Shown here in pieces: positions 9,309 to 18,850 of a stretch of DNA of 64,000 nucleotides (positions are counted from its first letter, which is position 1; every line of letters starts with the position of its first letter). The position numbers were made by a program, and so were the translations under genes. The stretch lies in contig NZ_JAGGLB010000026.1 of assembly GCF_017874215.1 (NCBI RefSeq), positions 62,001 through 126,000 of the forward strand. Reading direction: 5' to 3'. Below the pieces are notes generated by a model. It made no database searches. It had not been told where the DNA came from and saw only the letters and a list, made by a program, of their open reading frames with translations. This DNA comes from Paenibacillus eucommiae. GTDB lineage: Bacteria; Bacillota; Bacilli; Paenibacillales; NBRC-103111.

Positions 9309-10208
9309 CTAAAATATGCGGTAATTGGCAAACTTGTAAACCAGTCTGTAAGAAACAATAATAAGAATCATGCTGATTACCGATTTGAACAAGTTCACTG
9401 CAGTGGATACGCCATACTGGGCATCCAGAAAGCCGATCCGGTATACTAGCGTGTCGATAATATCGCCTGAATGATACACTTGCGGATTGTATAAAATAAA
9501 TATTTGTTCAAATCCGGCATTTAACACATTGCCTAAGCTGAGTAAAGCAAGCAGAACCATGATCGGAGCAATGCCCGGCAAGGTGACGTGCTGCGTCTGC
9601 TTCAAACGATTGGCGCCATCGATATAAGCCGCTTCATATAAAGAAGGATCGATGGAGGTTAAGGCGGCCAAATAAATAATGGTGGCAAAGCCGAATTCTT
9701 TCCATACATCAGATACGATGACGGTGAAGGGGAACCAGGTGTTGCTTCCTAGGAAATAGATAGGCTCAATTTGCAAAAAAGATAAAATTTGATTAATAAT
9801 CCCATCATTGATAGACAAAATATCGATCAGCACGCCGCCAAGAATGACCCAGGAAAGAAAATGGGGGAGATAGATCATCGTCTGTACAGAACGGGTGATG
9901 AATTTATTTTTCATTTCGTTTAGCAATAAGGCCACAAGGATTGGCACCAATTGACCAAAAATAATTTTCCCGGCAGCAATAAATACCGTATTGTAGATAA
10001 CCTGGTAAATATCAGGCATGTTGATCATGTAAATAAAGTTATCAAAGCCGACCCATTTGGATCCAAATAATCCTTTATTGGGGACGAACTTTTGGAAAGC
10101 TATGACGATTCCGGCCATTGGAATATAGGAAAACATAAAGACAAGGATGGCGCCTGGTAAAATCATCAAATGAAGAGGCATATTTCGTTTCCACTGTTTC
10201 AATTTCAT
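9309..10208 (-). CDS. Carbohydrate ABC transporter permease, LplB type
   Basis: This 299-residue inner-membrane permease starts MKLKQWKRNMPLHLMILPG after a GAGGAGGTTACAACAGA ribosome binding site. It has six predicted transmembrane helices and the EAA-type loop EAAYIDGANRLKQTQHVTLPG near residues 192-212. It pairs with the LplC-type permease downstream and the lipoprotein binding subunit upstream. A 300-bp gap with an 8-bp tandem repeat separates it from the binding-protein gene, which is unusual within such an operon. Confidence 0.92.
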   Translation of the reverse strand: MKLKQWKRNMPLHLMILPGAILVFMFSYIPMAGIVIAFQKFVPNKGLFGSKWVGFDNFIYMINMPDIYQVIYNTVFIAAGKIIFGQLVPILVALLLNEMKNKFITRSVQTMIYLPHFLSWVILGGVLIDILSINDGIINQILSFLQIEPIYFLGSNTWFPFTVIVSDVWKEFGFATIIYLAALTSIDPSLYEAAYIDGANRLKQTQHVTLPGIAPIMVLLALLSLGNVLNAGFEQIFILYNPQVYHSGDIIDTLVYRIGFLDAQYGVSTAVNLFKSVISMILIIVSYRLVYKFANYRIF

Positions 10209-10433
10209 TCTGTTGTAACCTCCTCAAAAAAAGGAAGCAGGAGATGGTTGCATGTGATTCACAGACTGCTACCAGGTTGCTGAATAGCATTCCATTCATA
10301 GCACTCATAGCTACTTCCGAATTTTCCGCATCTCTTGAATCTTCAGCAACTTTAGCAGCTCCCGCATCTCCAACTTCTCCTGCTTCCCTGAATCTCTAAA
10401 ACTCTAAAACTCTAACTTTCACTTTCTAGCTCT

Positions 10434-10481
10434 CTAACTATCTAACTATCTAACTATCTAACTATCTAACTATCTAACTAT
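10434..10481. repeat. Six perfect tandem copies of an 8-bp unit (CTAACTAT)
   Basis: CTAACTAT is repeated six times without error and is flanked by degenerate CTCTAA and CTAGC units from about 10395 to 10505. The tract lies between the stop of the minus-strand binding-protein gene (10510) and the permease start (10208). The whole 300-bp gap is low-complexity and holds no gene. Slippage here would change the spacing between the binding-protein gene and the permease genes. Confidence 0.9.
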
Positions 10482-10509
10482 CTAGCGCTATAACGCTCTA
10501 GCTCTCCAA

Positions 10510-12219
10510 CTATTTCAATTCATTAACTTCCTTAGTAATTTGTTCGCCGCCCTGCTTGTACCAATCCTGGACGAAACGGTCAAACTCATCGATGCCGACA
10601 TCGCCGACAATGATTCGTGTCATCATCACGTTCTCCATCTTGTTTAATGTCGCCATTTTTTCTGCCATAGTAGGCGTCGAAGAGACGGTTAATGCTGTAT
10701 TGATATACAAATTATTTTTGAGATAGTAATCAACGACTTCCACGCCGCCTTTTTCCCCATAGGTCCGGTCGGCTATCCAGCCGTTTAAAATTTTGGTGTC
10801 TTTGGTATTCAGGCGGTCGGCATTGTAGGCGGTTATATTGTCATAATAAAATTTTTCGTTAGAAGTGAATTTGGAAGTATCGTAAGTATCGCCCCCGGCA
10901 AATGCAGCTTTCAGGGTACCGTAGGTTTCAACAGCTTCCATCGCTTGAGATGGCGTTACTATGGCATAAGGATAGATTTGAGTTCCTGTTTCCTTATTGC
11001 TTCCTAGAGATTCGTCAACATTAACGATGGTGCGATCGACCCAGTAGTTAGCCAATTTGACCACAACTTCAGGATGCGCGTATCCTTTTTTGATGGCATA
11101 AAAAGAGGCTACGGATGAACCAATAAATGTTTTCGCCGGACTGTCGGTTGCAGATGGAATCGGATAAGCCACCCACTTGGCTTCTGGATTTTGTACGATG
11201 GAATCCTTATTGGCATACCAAGGCACCGCAAAATCGCCATAAAACATGCCCACTTTGCCTGCACTTATCGATTCGAATACTTTGGCTGTATCTTTAACGC
11301 CGAATTCTTTGTCGATCAGGCCAGCCTTATACATTTCCGCTAATTTGAGCAGGGCCTCTTTGACTTGTGGCTGTGTGCTGCCATATACGATGCTTCCGCT
11401 GCTGTCTGTATACCAGGATGCCGGATAGGCGCCATATCCTTGAAAGAAGCCTTCCAAGCCCGGAGCACCCCAGAAGAACAGCTCTTTGGAAACTCCAAAG
11501 CCGTAAGTGTCTTTTTGTCCATTATTGTCTGGATCATCATTGGCAAAAGCTTTGGCGATGTTCATGACATCATCCATCGTTTTGGGTGCTGGCAAATTTA
11601 CTTTATTCAGCCAGTCCTCGCGAAGCCAGAGCATTTTCGTTGTGCCTATAGCTGGAATGGTATATGGGATTGCATAAAGCTTGCCGTCTATTGTGGACGC
11701 CTTCATGGCAAAGCCGCCATCATCGGTCATCAGCTTCTTCAAATCTTCGCTGGCATATTTCTCGTAAGCCTCTGTCAAGTCTTCAACCATATCAGCTTCA
11801 ACAAGGTTTTTGAACTGAAGGGACTGGACACTGACGAGGTCGGGTATATCTCCTGAAGAAATGGCCACATTCAGTTTACTGTTATAAGCATCTGCACCCG
11901 AAACGACCCAGGCATTTTTCACGTTGACGCCTAAATCCCGGCTGTATGCATCGTAATAAGGGTTTTTGTCAATGGATGTGCCCTCATCAAACTTCAAATT
12001 GTCATTCGTGCGGGCAATGTTCAGTTCAATAGCGGGCTCATATTTACCAAGCGGATCTTCCGCTTTCACGGCAGGCTTGTCTGTTGCAGCAGCACTCTCT
12101 TGGGGCTGGATGCTGGCAGCTGGCGTTTCATTTGTTTTAGCGCAAGCGCTGATCATGGAGATTACAAGTACAATAAGCAGAGTGGAAGTGAGCAGGCTTC
12201 TTTTTTTCATTTGTTTCAT
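10510..12219 (-). CDS. Extracellular solute-binding lipoprotein of the sugar ABC importer (LplA/YtcQ-like)
   Basis: A 569-residue protein beginning with a lipoprotein signal: basic residues, a hydrophobic core, and lipobox ISAC with Cys at about residue 26. A Ser/Ala/Pro-rich linker follows, then a two-lobed periplasmic-binding-type fold of the large Lpl/Yte class. The start ATG has AAGGGG 8 bp upstream. It should capture an oligosaccharide at the cell surface and pass it to the two downstream permeases. The divergent YesM/YesN-type two-component system starts 160 bp away and is the likely regulator. The ligand cannot be predicted from sequence. Confidence 0.9.
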   Translation of the reverse strand: MKQMKKRSLLTSTLLIVLVISMISACAKTNETPAASIQPQESAAATDKPAVKAEDPLGKYEPAIELNIARTNDNLKFDEGTSIDKNPYYDAYSRDLGVNVKNAWVVSGADAYNSKLNVAISSGDIPDLVSVQSLQFKNLVEADMVEDLTEAYEKYASEDLKKLMTDDGGFAMKASTIDGKLYAIPYTIPAIGTTKMLWLREDWLNKVNLPAPKTMDDVMNIAKAFANDDPDNNGQKDTYGFGVSKELFFWGAPGLEGFFQGYGAYPASWYTDSSGSIVYGSTQPQVKEALLKLAEMYKAGLIDKEFGVKDTAKVFESISAGKVGMFYGDFAVPWYANKDSIVQNPEAKWVAYPIPSATDSPAKTFIGSSVASFYAIKKGYAHPEVVVKLANYWVDRTIVNVDESLGSNKETGTQIYPYAIVTPSQAMEAVETYGTLKAAFAGGDTYDTSKFTSNEKFYYDNITAYNADRLNTKDTKILNGWIADRTYGEKGGVEVVDYYLKNNLYINTALTVSSTPTMAEKMATLNKMENVMMTRIIVGDVGIDEFDRFVQDWYKQGGEQITKEVNELK

Positions 12220-12283
12220 TGATACATCCCCTTCATGATTTCTTTAAATTTTGTTAGCAAGAGTAGCTACTCAGGTGATTCCT

Positions 12284-12312
12284 ATTGTAAGGGTGGTGCA
12301 AAAACGTTACAA
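12284..12312 (-). promoter_or_regulatory. Likely sigma-A promoter of the sugar importer operon
   Basis: Read on the minus strand, TTGTAA is followed after exactly 17 bp by TACAAT. The -10 ends about 65 bp upstream of the binding-protein start codon. It lies between the divergent importer and sensor-kinase genes, where the YesN-type regulator would be expected to bind. Confidence 0.5.
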
Positions 12313-12380
12313 GGGTAATTCAATGATATTCATTATACTCTCATGCTCTTTTTTATAGCTTAAGGGGAAAAAGGACGTGC

Positions 12381-14084
12381 ATGTCGAATACTAGCTCTAG
12401 GATAAAAAGAGGATGTACGGGGGTGCAGCATATGCATATAAGGCAGTTTTTTTCGGTTAAATATGGGATCTTTTTTAAGCTGTTGACGGCTTTTTTAATC
12501 ATTGTTGTTCCGATTTATTTGATTAGTTCCTTTATGTACCGCTCAGGTGTGGATACGATCCGCGAGCAAATTATGACGGTCATGCAGCAAAAGGCAGATT
12601 TTCTGGTGTCCTCCATGGACTCGGAGTTGAAACGAACCGCCCAGCTGCAGGTACAGTTTATTAATGATTCCGATTTGCAGGATCTCAGCATCCGTTCAGA
12701 ATCATTAAGAGATTACGAACGTTTCGAAGTGGTTAACGATCTTCAATCCAAGCTAAGGGCGCTAGCTTCATCCAGCCGCTATGTGAAAGATGCATTTGTG
12801 ATGATGCCGCACTATAACAAGAAATTGTCGTCTCTCTCCCAGCTTACGGATATGGACAAGAGCGAGTACGAAACCTTTCGGGAGGCGAGGACCGATGCAT
12901 CAGGGTTGGCTTTTATTGATAATCGCTATTTTCTATTGACGGGTTATCCGGTTGCGACCAATACGCAGTATATGTTGATCATTGAGCTCTCCATCGATAA
13001 TATAGATGAAAGTCTTGGAAACTCGGCGTATATTAAGGATGAGGAGCATAACCTGATTCTGGCTCCAGCAAATTTCAATGAGAATCTGGAAACTATAGAG
13101 AATGATTCTGCCTATTTAACTTTAACGAAACAATTTTCTTTCAACAATAAGTGGTCCTTGGTGACGATCAACGAAGAAGCAGCTTTACTAGAACCGGTTA
13201 ATGCTTTCAAGAAGTGGAATAGTATACTGTCTGCTTTAGCGGTGCTTGTTATTCTGATTGCTTCCTATTTGCTTTTTCAATTGATTCATAGGCCACTGAA
13301 AATATTAGTCCAAGCTTTCAAAAAAGTGGAGAGCGGCCAATTCGACCTTAACCTTGAGCACAAAACGAAGGATGAGTTTGAATATTTGTATCACCGCTTT
13401 AACCATATGGTGGCGCAACTGAAGGTGCTCGTACAGCAGGTGTATGAGCAGACCATCCGCAGGCAGCAAGCCGAACTGAAGCAGCTGCAGTCGCAGATTA
13501 ACCCTCACTTTCTGTACAACAGTCTATATGTACTGTACAGGCTGGCGCAGGACAAAGATTTTAACGGGGTATCCTACCTGTCTAAATATTTAGGCGATTA
13601 CTTTAAATTCATTACTCAGAATAAAACCGATGATGTGGCTTTGGATAAGGAAATCGAGCATGCCCGCGTATATGCTTCGATCCAGCAAATGAGGTTTGGC
13701 AACAGGCTTTCTTTTCACTGGGAGGTTCCAGAAGACTTAAGTCAGTGGGAGGTGCCGCGGCTGATCTTTCAGCCTCTTCTGGAGAATGCGGTTGTGCATG
13801 GACATCGCGACACGTTCAAGGATGGAATCGTCCGCATTGCGGTTACGGCTGACGAGAAACGGCTGGAACTGCAAGTAGAAGATAACGGCATAGGCATGAC
13901 CGGGGAGCAGCTTAAGGAATGGGAAAGCAGACTGAACAGACCGGATGAGATGGATGATCATGCTTTGTGGAACATTCATAGACGGCTGCAGCTGCGCTAT
14001 GGAGAAGGCAGTGGACTTGAGCTGAAAAACAATCCGGAGCGTGGTTTGATAGTAACATTGGTCATCCAGAGGGAGGAAGCATAA
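12381..14084 (+). CDS. YesM-type sensor histidine kinase
   Basis: A 567-residue membrane kinase. A first transmembrane helix lies near residues 30-50, followed by a roughly 240-residue extracellular sensor of the Cache type. A second helix (about residues 278-302) and a HAMP segment lead to the His_kinase domain with the phospho-acceptor in INPHFLYNSLY, then a C-terminal HATPase with VEDNGIGM. The first ATG has AAGGA upstream; an in-frame ATG at 12432 behind GGGGG is an alternative start. It is followed 2 bp later by its response regulator and is divergent from the ABC importer it probably controls in response to extracellular sugar. Confidence 0.92.
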   Translation: MSNTSSRIKRGCTGVQHMHIRQFFSVKYGIFFKLLTAFLIIVVPIYLISSFMYRSGVDTIREQIMTVMQQKADFLVSSMDSELKRTAQLQVQFINDSDLQDLSIRSESLRDYERFEVVNDLQSKLRALASSSRYVKDAFVMMPHYNKKLSSLSQLTDMDKSEYETFREARTDASGLAFIDNRYFLLTGYPVATNTQYMLIIELSIDNIDESLGNSAYIKDEEHNLILAPANFNENLETIENDSAYLTLTKQFSFNNKWSLVTINEEAALLEPVNAFKKWNSILSALAVLVILIASYLLFQLIHRPLKILVQAFKKVESGQFDLNLEHKTKDEFEYLYHRFNHMVAQLKVLVQQVYEQTIRRQQAELKQLQSQINPHFLYNSLYVLYRLAQDKDFNGVSYLSKYLGDYFKFITQNKTDDVALDKEIEHARVYASIQQMRFGNRLSFHWEVPEDLSQWEVPRLIFQPLLENAVVHGHRDTFKDGIVRIAVTADEKRLELQVEDNGIGMTGEQLKEWESRLNRPDEMDDHALWNIHRRLQLRYGEGSGLELKNNPERGLIVTLVIQREEA

Positions 14085-14086
14085 AG

Positions 14087-15736
14087 ATGCACAACATTTT
14101 AATGATCGACGATGAACCTATTATAGTGGACAGCTTGTATCGTCTGTTGTCTGAATTGAAGGAGCCTGCGCTGCAGGTATGGAAAGCATATTCAGCCCAG
14201 GAAGGGCTGCTTGTCATGGAACAGAACCGGATCGATGTGCTCGTTACGGATGTAAGAATGCCAGGGATGTCGGGCTTGGAGCTATGTTCACTTGTTCGCA
14301 GTCAATGGCCAGGCTGCAAAGTCATTTTTTTATCCGGATATTCCGAATTTGAGTATTTGCAAACGGCTCTAAGGCAGGACGCATTCGATTATTTATTGAA
14401 GCCGATCGATGACGAAACGGTTGTGGAAGCCATTAGGAAGGTCATCCTGCAAATTAACAAGGAAACTCAGGAAGAAGATGAAGTGTCTCGTGCCGGGGAG
14501 CAGCTGCATAAAGCACATGATTTGTTGAAACGGGACTTTATGAACCATCTGCTGCAAGAGAAAGCTTTGACTATGGAGAGGGTACACGAACAAATTCAGA
14601 CGCTGCAGCTTCCCGTCAGTCCTGACGGAAGGCTGATCCTGATGATCGGCAGGGTGGACCGCTGGCCTAATGGATATGCGGCACGGGAGAAGCTCCTGCT
14701 GCATTATGCGATAGGGAATATTGTTGAAGAATACATCGGACAAGCCTGTAAGTTTGTATCGCATACGGAGGGTCGGCATTTGACATGGATTTTACAGAGC
14801 GGTGGCCCAGGCAGACATGGAAGTACGGGTGATTTACTTCAGCTGCACGGGCATTTAACCAAGATGCTGGGACAAATTCAAGCTTCTATTCAGCAGTTCT
14901 TAAAGCTTTCTTGTTCTTTTGTCGTTTCGGGTCCTGAAATTGATTGGCTGCAGCTTCAGCAGACGTATGTATCCTTATGTGATTTGTTGCAAAGAGGTAT
15001 CGGATTGGATGCGGATATTATTTTAGTAGATAAAGCGGAGGCCTTGCTGGCTCATCATCACCATGAAACGGAGCTTTTGCAGCAGGAAGCGAAGCGGAAT
15101 GTGTATCAGCTCGTACATTTGCTTGAAGCAGGAGAGCAGGATAGCTTTCATGAACTATTGGCCCGGTTTTTTCATTCCGTACAAAGCTCTGTATTTCTTG
15201 ATTATGGGCTTCAGGCAGAAATTTTTTCACACTTGTCCTCTATGTTTTTATCCTATATGAATGCAAGGAGAATTACACAAACCGTCGGACTGCAAATGGA
15301 TTTTGAATTTCTCTTCAGCTTCAGTAAACATTCGGATTGGTTTGCTTTGGAAGAAAGCTTCAGTCAATTGGCCAAGCTGCTTTTCTCATCTACAGAAGTA
15401 GGGTTAAAAGAGCAAAAGAAAGAAATTGTTGAAAAAGTCGATGCCTATATCAATAAGTCCCTGCATCAGAATATTTCTCTGGAGCTGCTTGCCAAGCATA
15501 TTCATCTGAGCCAATCTTATTTATCAAGGCTGTATCATACGGAAAAAGGCTGCTCGATTTCAGATCGAATCAAGGATTTACGGTTAGCCCGGGCCAAAGA
15601 GCTGCTGCTGGAGGACGGATTGAAGATTAAAGAAGTGGCTGCCCAGCTTGGCTTTGATAATGTTCCTTATTTTACTAAATTTTTCAAAAAGCATGTGGGT
15701 GTTACGCCTCAAGACTATCGGCAAAGCCATAAGTGA
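14087..15736 (+). CDS. YesN-type AraC-family response regulator
   Basis: A 549-residue regulator with an N-terminal receiver domain (phospho-acceptor Asp near residue 55 in VLVTDVRMPGMSG), a central linker region of about 290 residues, and a C-terminal AraC helix-turn-helix pair (residues about 445-545, ending FDNVPYFTKFFKKHVGVTPQDYRQ). It is coupled to the sensor kinase by 2 bp and should activate the importer and perhaps the downstream catabolic genes. The ATG follows GAGGAAGCATAAAG. Confidence 0.93.
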   Translation: MHNILMIDDEPIIVDSLYRLLSELKEPALQVWKAYSAQEGLLVMEQNRIDVLVTDVRMPGMSGLELCSLVRSQWPGCKVIFLSGYSEFEYLQTALRQDAFDYLLKPIDDETVVEAIRKVILQINKETQEEDEVSRAGEQLHKAHDLLKRDFMNHLLQEKALTMERVHEQIQTLQLPVSPDGRLILMIGRVDRWPNGYAAREKLLLHYAIGNIVEEYIGQACKFVSHTEGRHLTWILQSGGPGRHGSTGDLLQLHGHLTKMLGQIQASIQQFLKLSCSFVVSGPEIDWLQLQQTYVSLCDLLQRGIGLDADIILVDKAEALLAHHHHETELLQQEAKRNVYQLVHLLEAGEQDSFHELLARFFHSVQSSVFLDYGLQAEIFSHLSSMFLSYMNARRITQTVGLQMDFEFLFSFSKHSDWFALEESFSQLAKLLFSSTEVGLKEQKKEIVEKVDAYINKSLHQNISLELLAKHIHLSQSYLSRLYHTEKGCSISDRIKDLRLARAKELLLEDGLKIKEVAAQLGFDNVPYFTKFFKKHVGVTPQDYRQSHK

Positions 15737-15890
15737 GCAACAAAGTATAAGGGATGACATAGCATTACCGTGTTCTGGCTGAATAGAGAGCTTTATAATA
15801 GATAGATAAGTTTGATGTTTTGATACTTAAGGTTGCTTAGGGTCAATCACAATCAGGCTTGTCTATTTTTTATTTGGAGGGTGTAATCCT

Positions 15891-17447
15891 ATGAACATGC
15901 ATTACCCGCTTGCTTCGTCCATTGTGCTGGACCCGGCTCGTACACAATTGTTGAAAGCAATGAAAGCAGCAGGCTTGAATAAAATTTGGCTGCACGGTTA
16001 TTTTTACGGACATATGGCTTCTTCGTTATCAGATATGGTTGAAGCGAAGAGCATTCTGGAGCAGCTTGGATTTGAAGTTGGCATTATGAACGTTCCTTTC
16101 AATCATCAAGGCAATGCATTGAACCCGGATGATCCGGATATGCAGCTTACCTTGCCCGATACCTGGAAATACCGGATAGACCGTCACGGAGATCCCGTGT
16201 ATTACTGTGCGGAAATTGAAGCGAATATGATCACGGATCAAATAGCAGCGATGGAAGTGCTGAGAGATGCGGGCTTCACGGATATTTTTCTGGATGACGA
16301 TACGAGACAAGGCAATTGGAGTCCTGAAATTGAAGGCAGCTTTTCCGAGGAAAGTATTGTGGAATTTAACGAAAAATGGGGCAGAAGCGAAAGCAGAGAG
16401 AGCTTAAGCCGCCGCATTGAGCAAAAGGAAACGTCTGAAATATTAAAAGAATGGATGATCTTTAACAGCGCTAAAGTGACGGCATTCATGAAGGCCGTGT
16501 CGCTGCCTGGCATTCGCATTGGCCATATGATTATGCCGGATGGGGATGAAAGGCAGGGGCTTGATGTTGTCGCTATGCAGCAGGCCATTCCAGCGTGTAT
16601 GTTCCGGGTCGGAGAGCATCAATACAGCGACCGTGCTTACGGGAACCCGAAAGGAAGAGCGCTGGGCTATATAAGCACACAAAAACATTTAAACCGGATT
16701 GGCAAGGAGTTTGCCTATAGTGAAACTACAGTGTTCCCTGACCGGGCTTTAAGTGCTGACAATCTTGCTTTTAAAGCCAAAATGGCGGTCGTTGCAGGGA
16801 TCTCAAATATTATGTTTATGAGCGGCACAGCAGTTATAGCTGAGGACAACTGGAGCGTCATCCAGCAGGAGCTGCCAAAGCTGCAGGAGTTGGAAGGCTA
16901 TTTGGCTGCTTGCGAGCCGGAATTCCCTGTTCATTTGGTTTACAGTACGCATCCGGTTTATCAGGAGCCGCTGGAAACCCCGACGCTCGCCACACTTGCT
17001 GGACTGCCCGTCAAACCGGTCCGCGGAACGGAGAAAACGCCTGCCGGCGACATCCTTCTCGTATTCGGAGATTACAAGCTGGACGAGGAGTGGGAGCCTC
17101 AACTTCAAGGCTATAAAAAAGTGATCCTCGATGCAGCGGCTGCAAGGAGAAATCCCGAAAGATTGAATGGGCAAGGCGGAGAGAATATCCATGTCTGGAA
17201 TCATGAAGTCGGAACAGCGTCCCAGGAGGCTGAAGCCGCCATGCTGCGGGAGCTTCTGCAGGCAGATGAGTGGGAATTCCCGTGGCTAACTGCAGGCGAC
17301 AACGTGCTTTTGGTTTGGCTGAAGGACAGCCGGCGCGTTCTCCTGGTGAATCTGGATGAGAAGGAGCAGGCTTGTCAGCTTCGCTATAGCGGCGCTAGGC
17401 AGGATGTATCGGTTCCATCGTTAGCATATAGGCTGCTTTCACTTTAG
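15891..17447 (+). CDS. Unknown enzyme, probable TIM-barrel glycoside-hydrolase-like protein
   Basis: I do not recognise a family for this 518-residue cytoplasmic protein. It has no signal peptide or membrane segment. The N-terminal 330 residues alternate strands and helices like a TIM barrel, with an acidic motif DIFLDDDTRQGNW near residue 137 and LPGIRIGHMIMPDGDERQG near residue 206 that could hold catalytic carboxylates. The C-terminal 100 residues look like a beta-rich glycosidase accessory domain (VLLVWLKDSRRVLLVNLDEKEQ). GGAGGG precedes the ATG. Its place between the two-component system and the Gfo/Idh oxidoreductase suggests action on an imported oligosaccharide. Confidence 0.6.
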   Translation: MNMHYPLASSIVLDPARTQLLKAMKAAGLNKIWLHGYFYGHMASSLSDMVEAKSILEQLGFEVGIMNVPFNHQGNALNPDDPDMQLTLPDTWKYRIDRHGDPVYYCAEIEANMITDQIAAMEVLRDAGFTDIFLDDDTRQGNWSPEIEGSFSEESIVEFNEKWGRSESRESLSRRIEQKETSEILKEWMIFNSAKVTAFMKAVSLPGIRIGHMIMPDGDERQGLDVVAMQQAIPACMFRVGEHQYSDRAYGNPKGRALGYISTQKHLNRIGKEFAYSETTVFPDRALSADNLAFKAKMAVVAGISNIMFMSGTAVIAEDNWSVIQQELPKLQELEGYLAACEPEFPVHLVYSTHPVYQEPLETPTLATLAGLPVKPVRGTEKTPAGDILLVFGDYKLDEEWEPQLQGYKKVILDAAAARRNPERLNGQGGENIHVWNHEVGTASQEAEAAMLRELLQADEWEFPWLTAGDNVLLVWLKDSRRVLLVNLDEKEQACQLRYSGARQDVSVPSLAYRLLSL

Positions 17448-17480
17448 CAGATTTATGAAGATAGTTTAGTTAGCGAAACT

Positions 17481-17560
17481 CAGCATATGCTTGCGAAGAA
17501 AGTTTTGCAAGGCAAGCCGAGCTTACGAAGAAAGTTTTGCTAAAGCAAAACTTAAGGAGG
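17481..17560 (+). repeat. Direct repeat and RBS-adjacent hairpin
   Basis: CGAAGAAAGTTTTGC occurs at about 17493 and 17527. The second copy runs into a perfect hairpin, AGTTTTGC - TAAA - GCAAAACT (17533-17552), which is followed directly by TAAGGAGG, the ribosome binding site of the next gene. A stem ending one nucleotide before the Shine-Dalgarno sequence may affect its access or the stability of the transcript. Confidence 0.55.
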
Positions 17561-17569
17561 AAAGACAAC

Positions 17570-18736
17570 GTGTCAAGAATTGGGGTTATTGGTTACGGCT
17601 TTCAAGTGCGGCGGATTCTGAAGATTCTGCAGGAGCAGGACGAGAATTGCCAAATTACGGCGATTGCCGATTTAAGAAGTGAAGCGATCAAGCAAGAGCT
17701 TGTTGCTGAAGGTGCTGATGTCTCGGGAATTCGCTTCTACGATAATGCGGATGAGCTGTTGCAGACTCCGGACGATTACGACGGTATTTGTATAGGTACC
17801 CGATGCTCTCAGCATACGCCGATGGCGATAAAGGTGATGGCAGCAGGGCTCCCTCTGTATCTGGAAAAGCCGGTGTCCACCACCATGGAGGATCTGGTCA
17901 AGCTGCGTGATGCATATCAGCAGTCGAGCAGCCCGGTAGTCGTTTCTTTTCCCTTAAGAGTGACTCATCATGTAAATCTGGTGAAGGAAATCATTGATTC
18001 AGGCAAAATAGGCACGGTTGAGCATGTACAAGCCGTGAATAATGTCGCATACGGCGGTGTTTATTACCATTACTGGTACCGGGATGAGCGGGAAACGCAG
18101 GGGCTGTTTCTGCAGAAAGCGACCCATGATTTTGACTATATCAATTCCATTCTTGGAGCCAGGCCGATGAAGGTATGTGCTATGACGTCAAAGCAGATTT
18201 TCACGGGGAACAAGCCCGCAGGCTTGAAGTGCAAGGATTGCAGCGATCAGGACATATGCCCGGAAAGCCCGCAAAATCTGCGTAAATCGGGAGAAACGCC
18301 TTTTGGGGAGTACTGCTGCTTTGCTGTGGATACCGGGAATGAAGATTCGGGCAGCGCATTGGTGCAGTATGAGAGCGGGATGCATGTCAGCTATTCCCAA
18401 AACTTTTTCGTGAAAAAGAAAGCCGGAACAAGAGGAGCACGCTTCATGGGCTACAAGGGGACTGTGGAATTTGATTGGGCTACCGATCAAGTGAAGGTGT
18501 ATATGCATAACACGCCCCGGGTTGAAACGTATTCGATCGACTCTGCAGCAACGGCCAGCGGACATGGCGGCGGCGACAGTACGTTAATGGAAAATTTCAG
18601 GATGATTATGAAAGATAGAAGCACTGCTTCGGTAGCACCTCTGGAAGCGGGGCTGGAAAGCGCGCTGATGTGCTTGAAGGCTAAGGAATCGGCACAAACG
18701 GGCAGTTTTCGGGATATTGTCTGGCCGGATGCATAA
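17570..18736 (+). CDS. Gfo/Idh/MocA-family NAD(P)-dependent sugar oxidoreductase
   Basis: A 388-residue protein with an N-terminal Rossmann fold (SRIGVIGYGFQVRRIL), the conserved CIGTRCSQHTPMAIKVM segment, and the catalytic-lysine motif LYLEKPVSTTMEDL. The start is a GTG at 17570, nine bases after TAAGGAGG. It probably oxidises a hydroxyl of a free or glycosidically bound sugar. Residues about 220-260 carry a cysteine cluster (C-x2-C-x5-C, then a CC pair) that could bind a metal; only some family members have one. It lies between the unknown barrel protein and the esterase/rhamnosidase genes, consistent with catabolism of a modified sugar. Confidence 0.88.
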   Translation: MSRIGVIGYGFQVRRILKILQEQDENCQITAIADLRSEAIKQELVAEGADVSGIRFYDNADELLQTPDDYDGICIGTRCSQHTPMAIKVMAAGLPLYLEKPVSTTMEDLVKLRDAYQQSSSPVVVSFPLRVTHHVNLVKEIIDSGKIGTVEHVQAVNNVAYGGVYYHYWYRDERETQGLFLQKATHDFDYINSILGARPMKVCAMTSKQIFTGNKPAGLKCKDCSDQDICPESPQNLRKSGETPFGEYCCFAVDTGNEDSGSALVQYESGMHVSYSQNFFVKKKAGTRGARFMGYKGTVEFDWATDQVKVYMHNTPRVETYSIDSAATASGHGGGDSTLMENFRMIMKDRSTASVAPLEAGLESALMCLKAKESAQTGSFRDIVWPDA

Positions 18737-18850
18737 AAAGATGCGTAATAGATAGCGAAATAGTGTCGAAATGTTCGAATCATAGAATCTATAGGGAAGT
18801 CCCCATTTTCCTTATAGTCATTATCCCTTTCGCTCAGGAATCAGACGTCT

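Noticed and set aside
12297..12313. cre site in the importer/sensor-kinase intergenic region (TGCAAAAACGTTACAA)
   Set aside because: It needs a one-base insertion to fit the consensus and overlaps the predicted promoter elements, so the likeness is probably chance.
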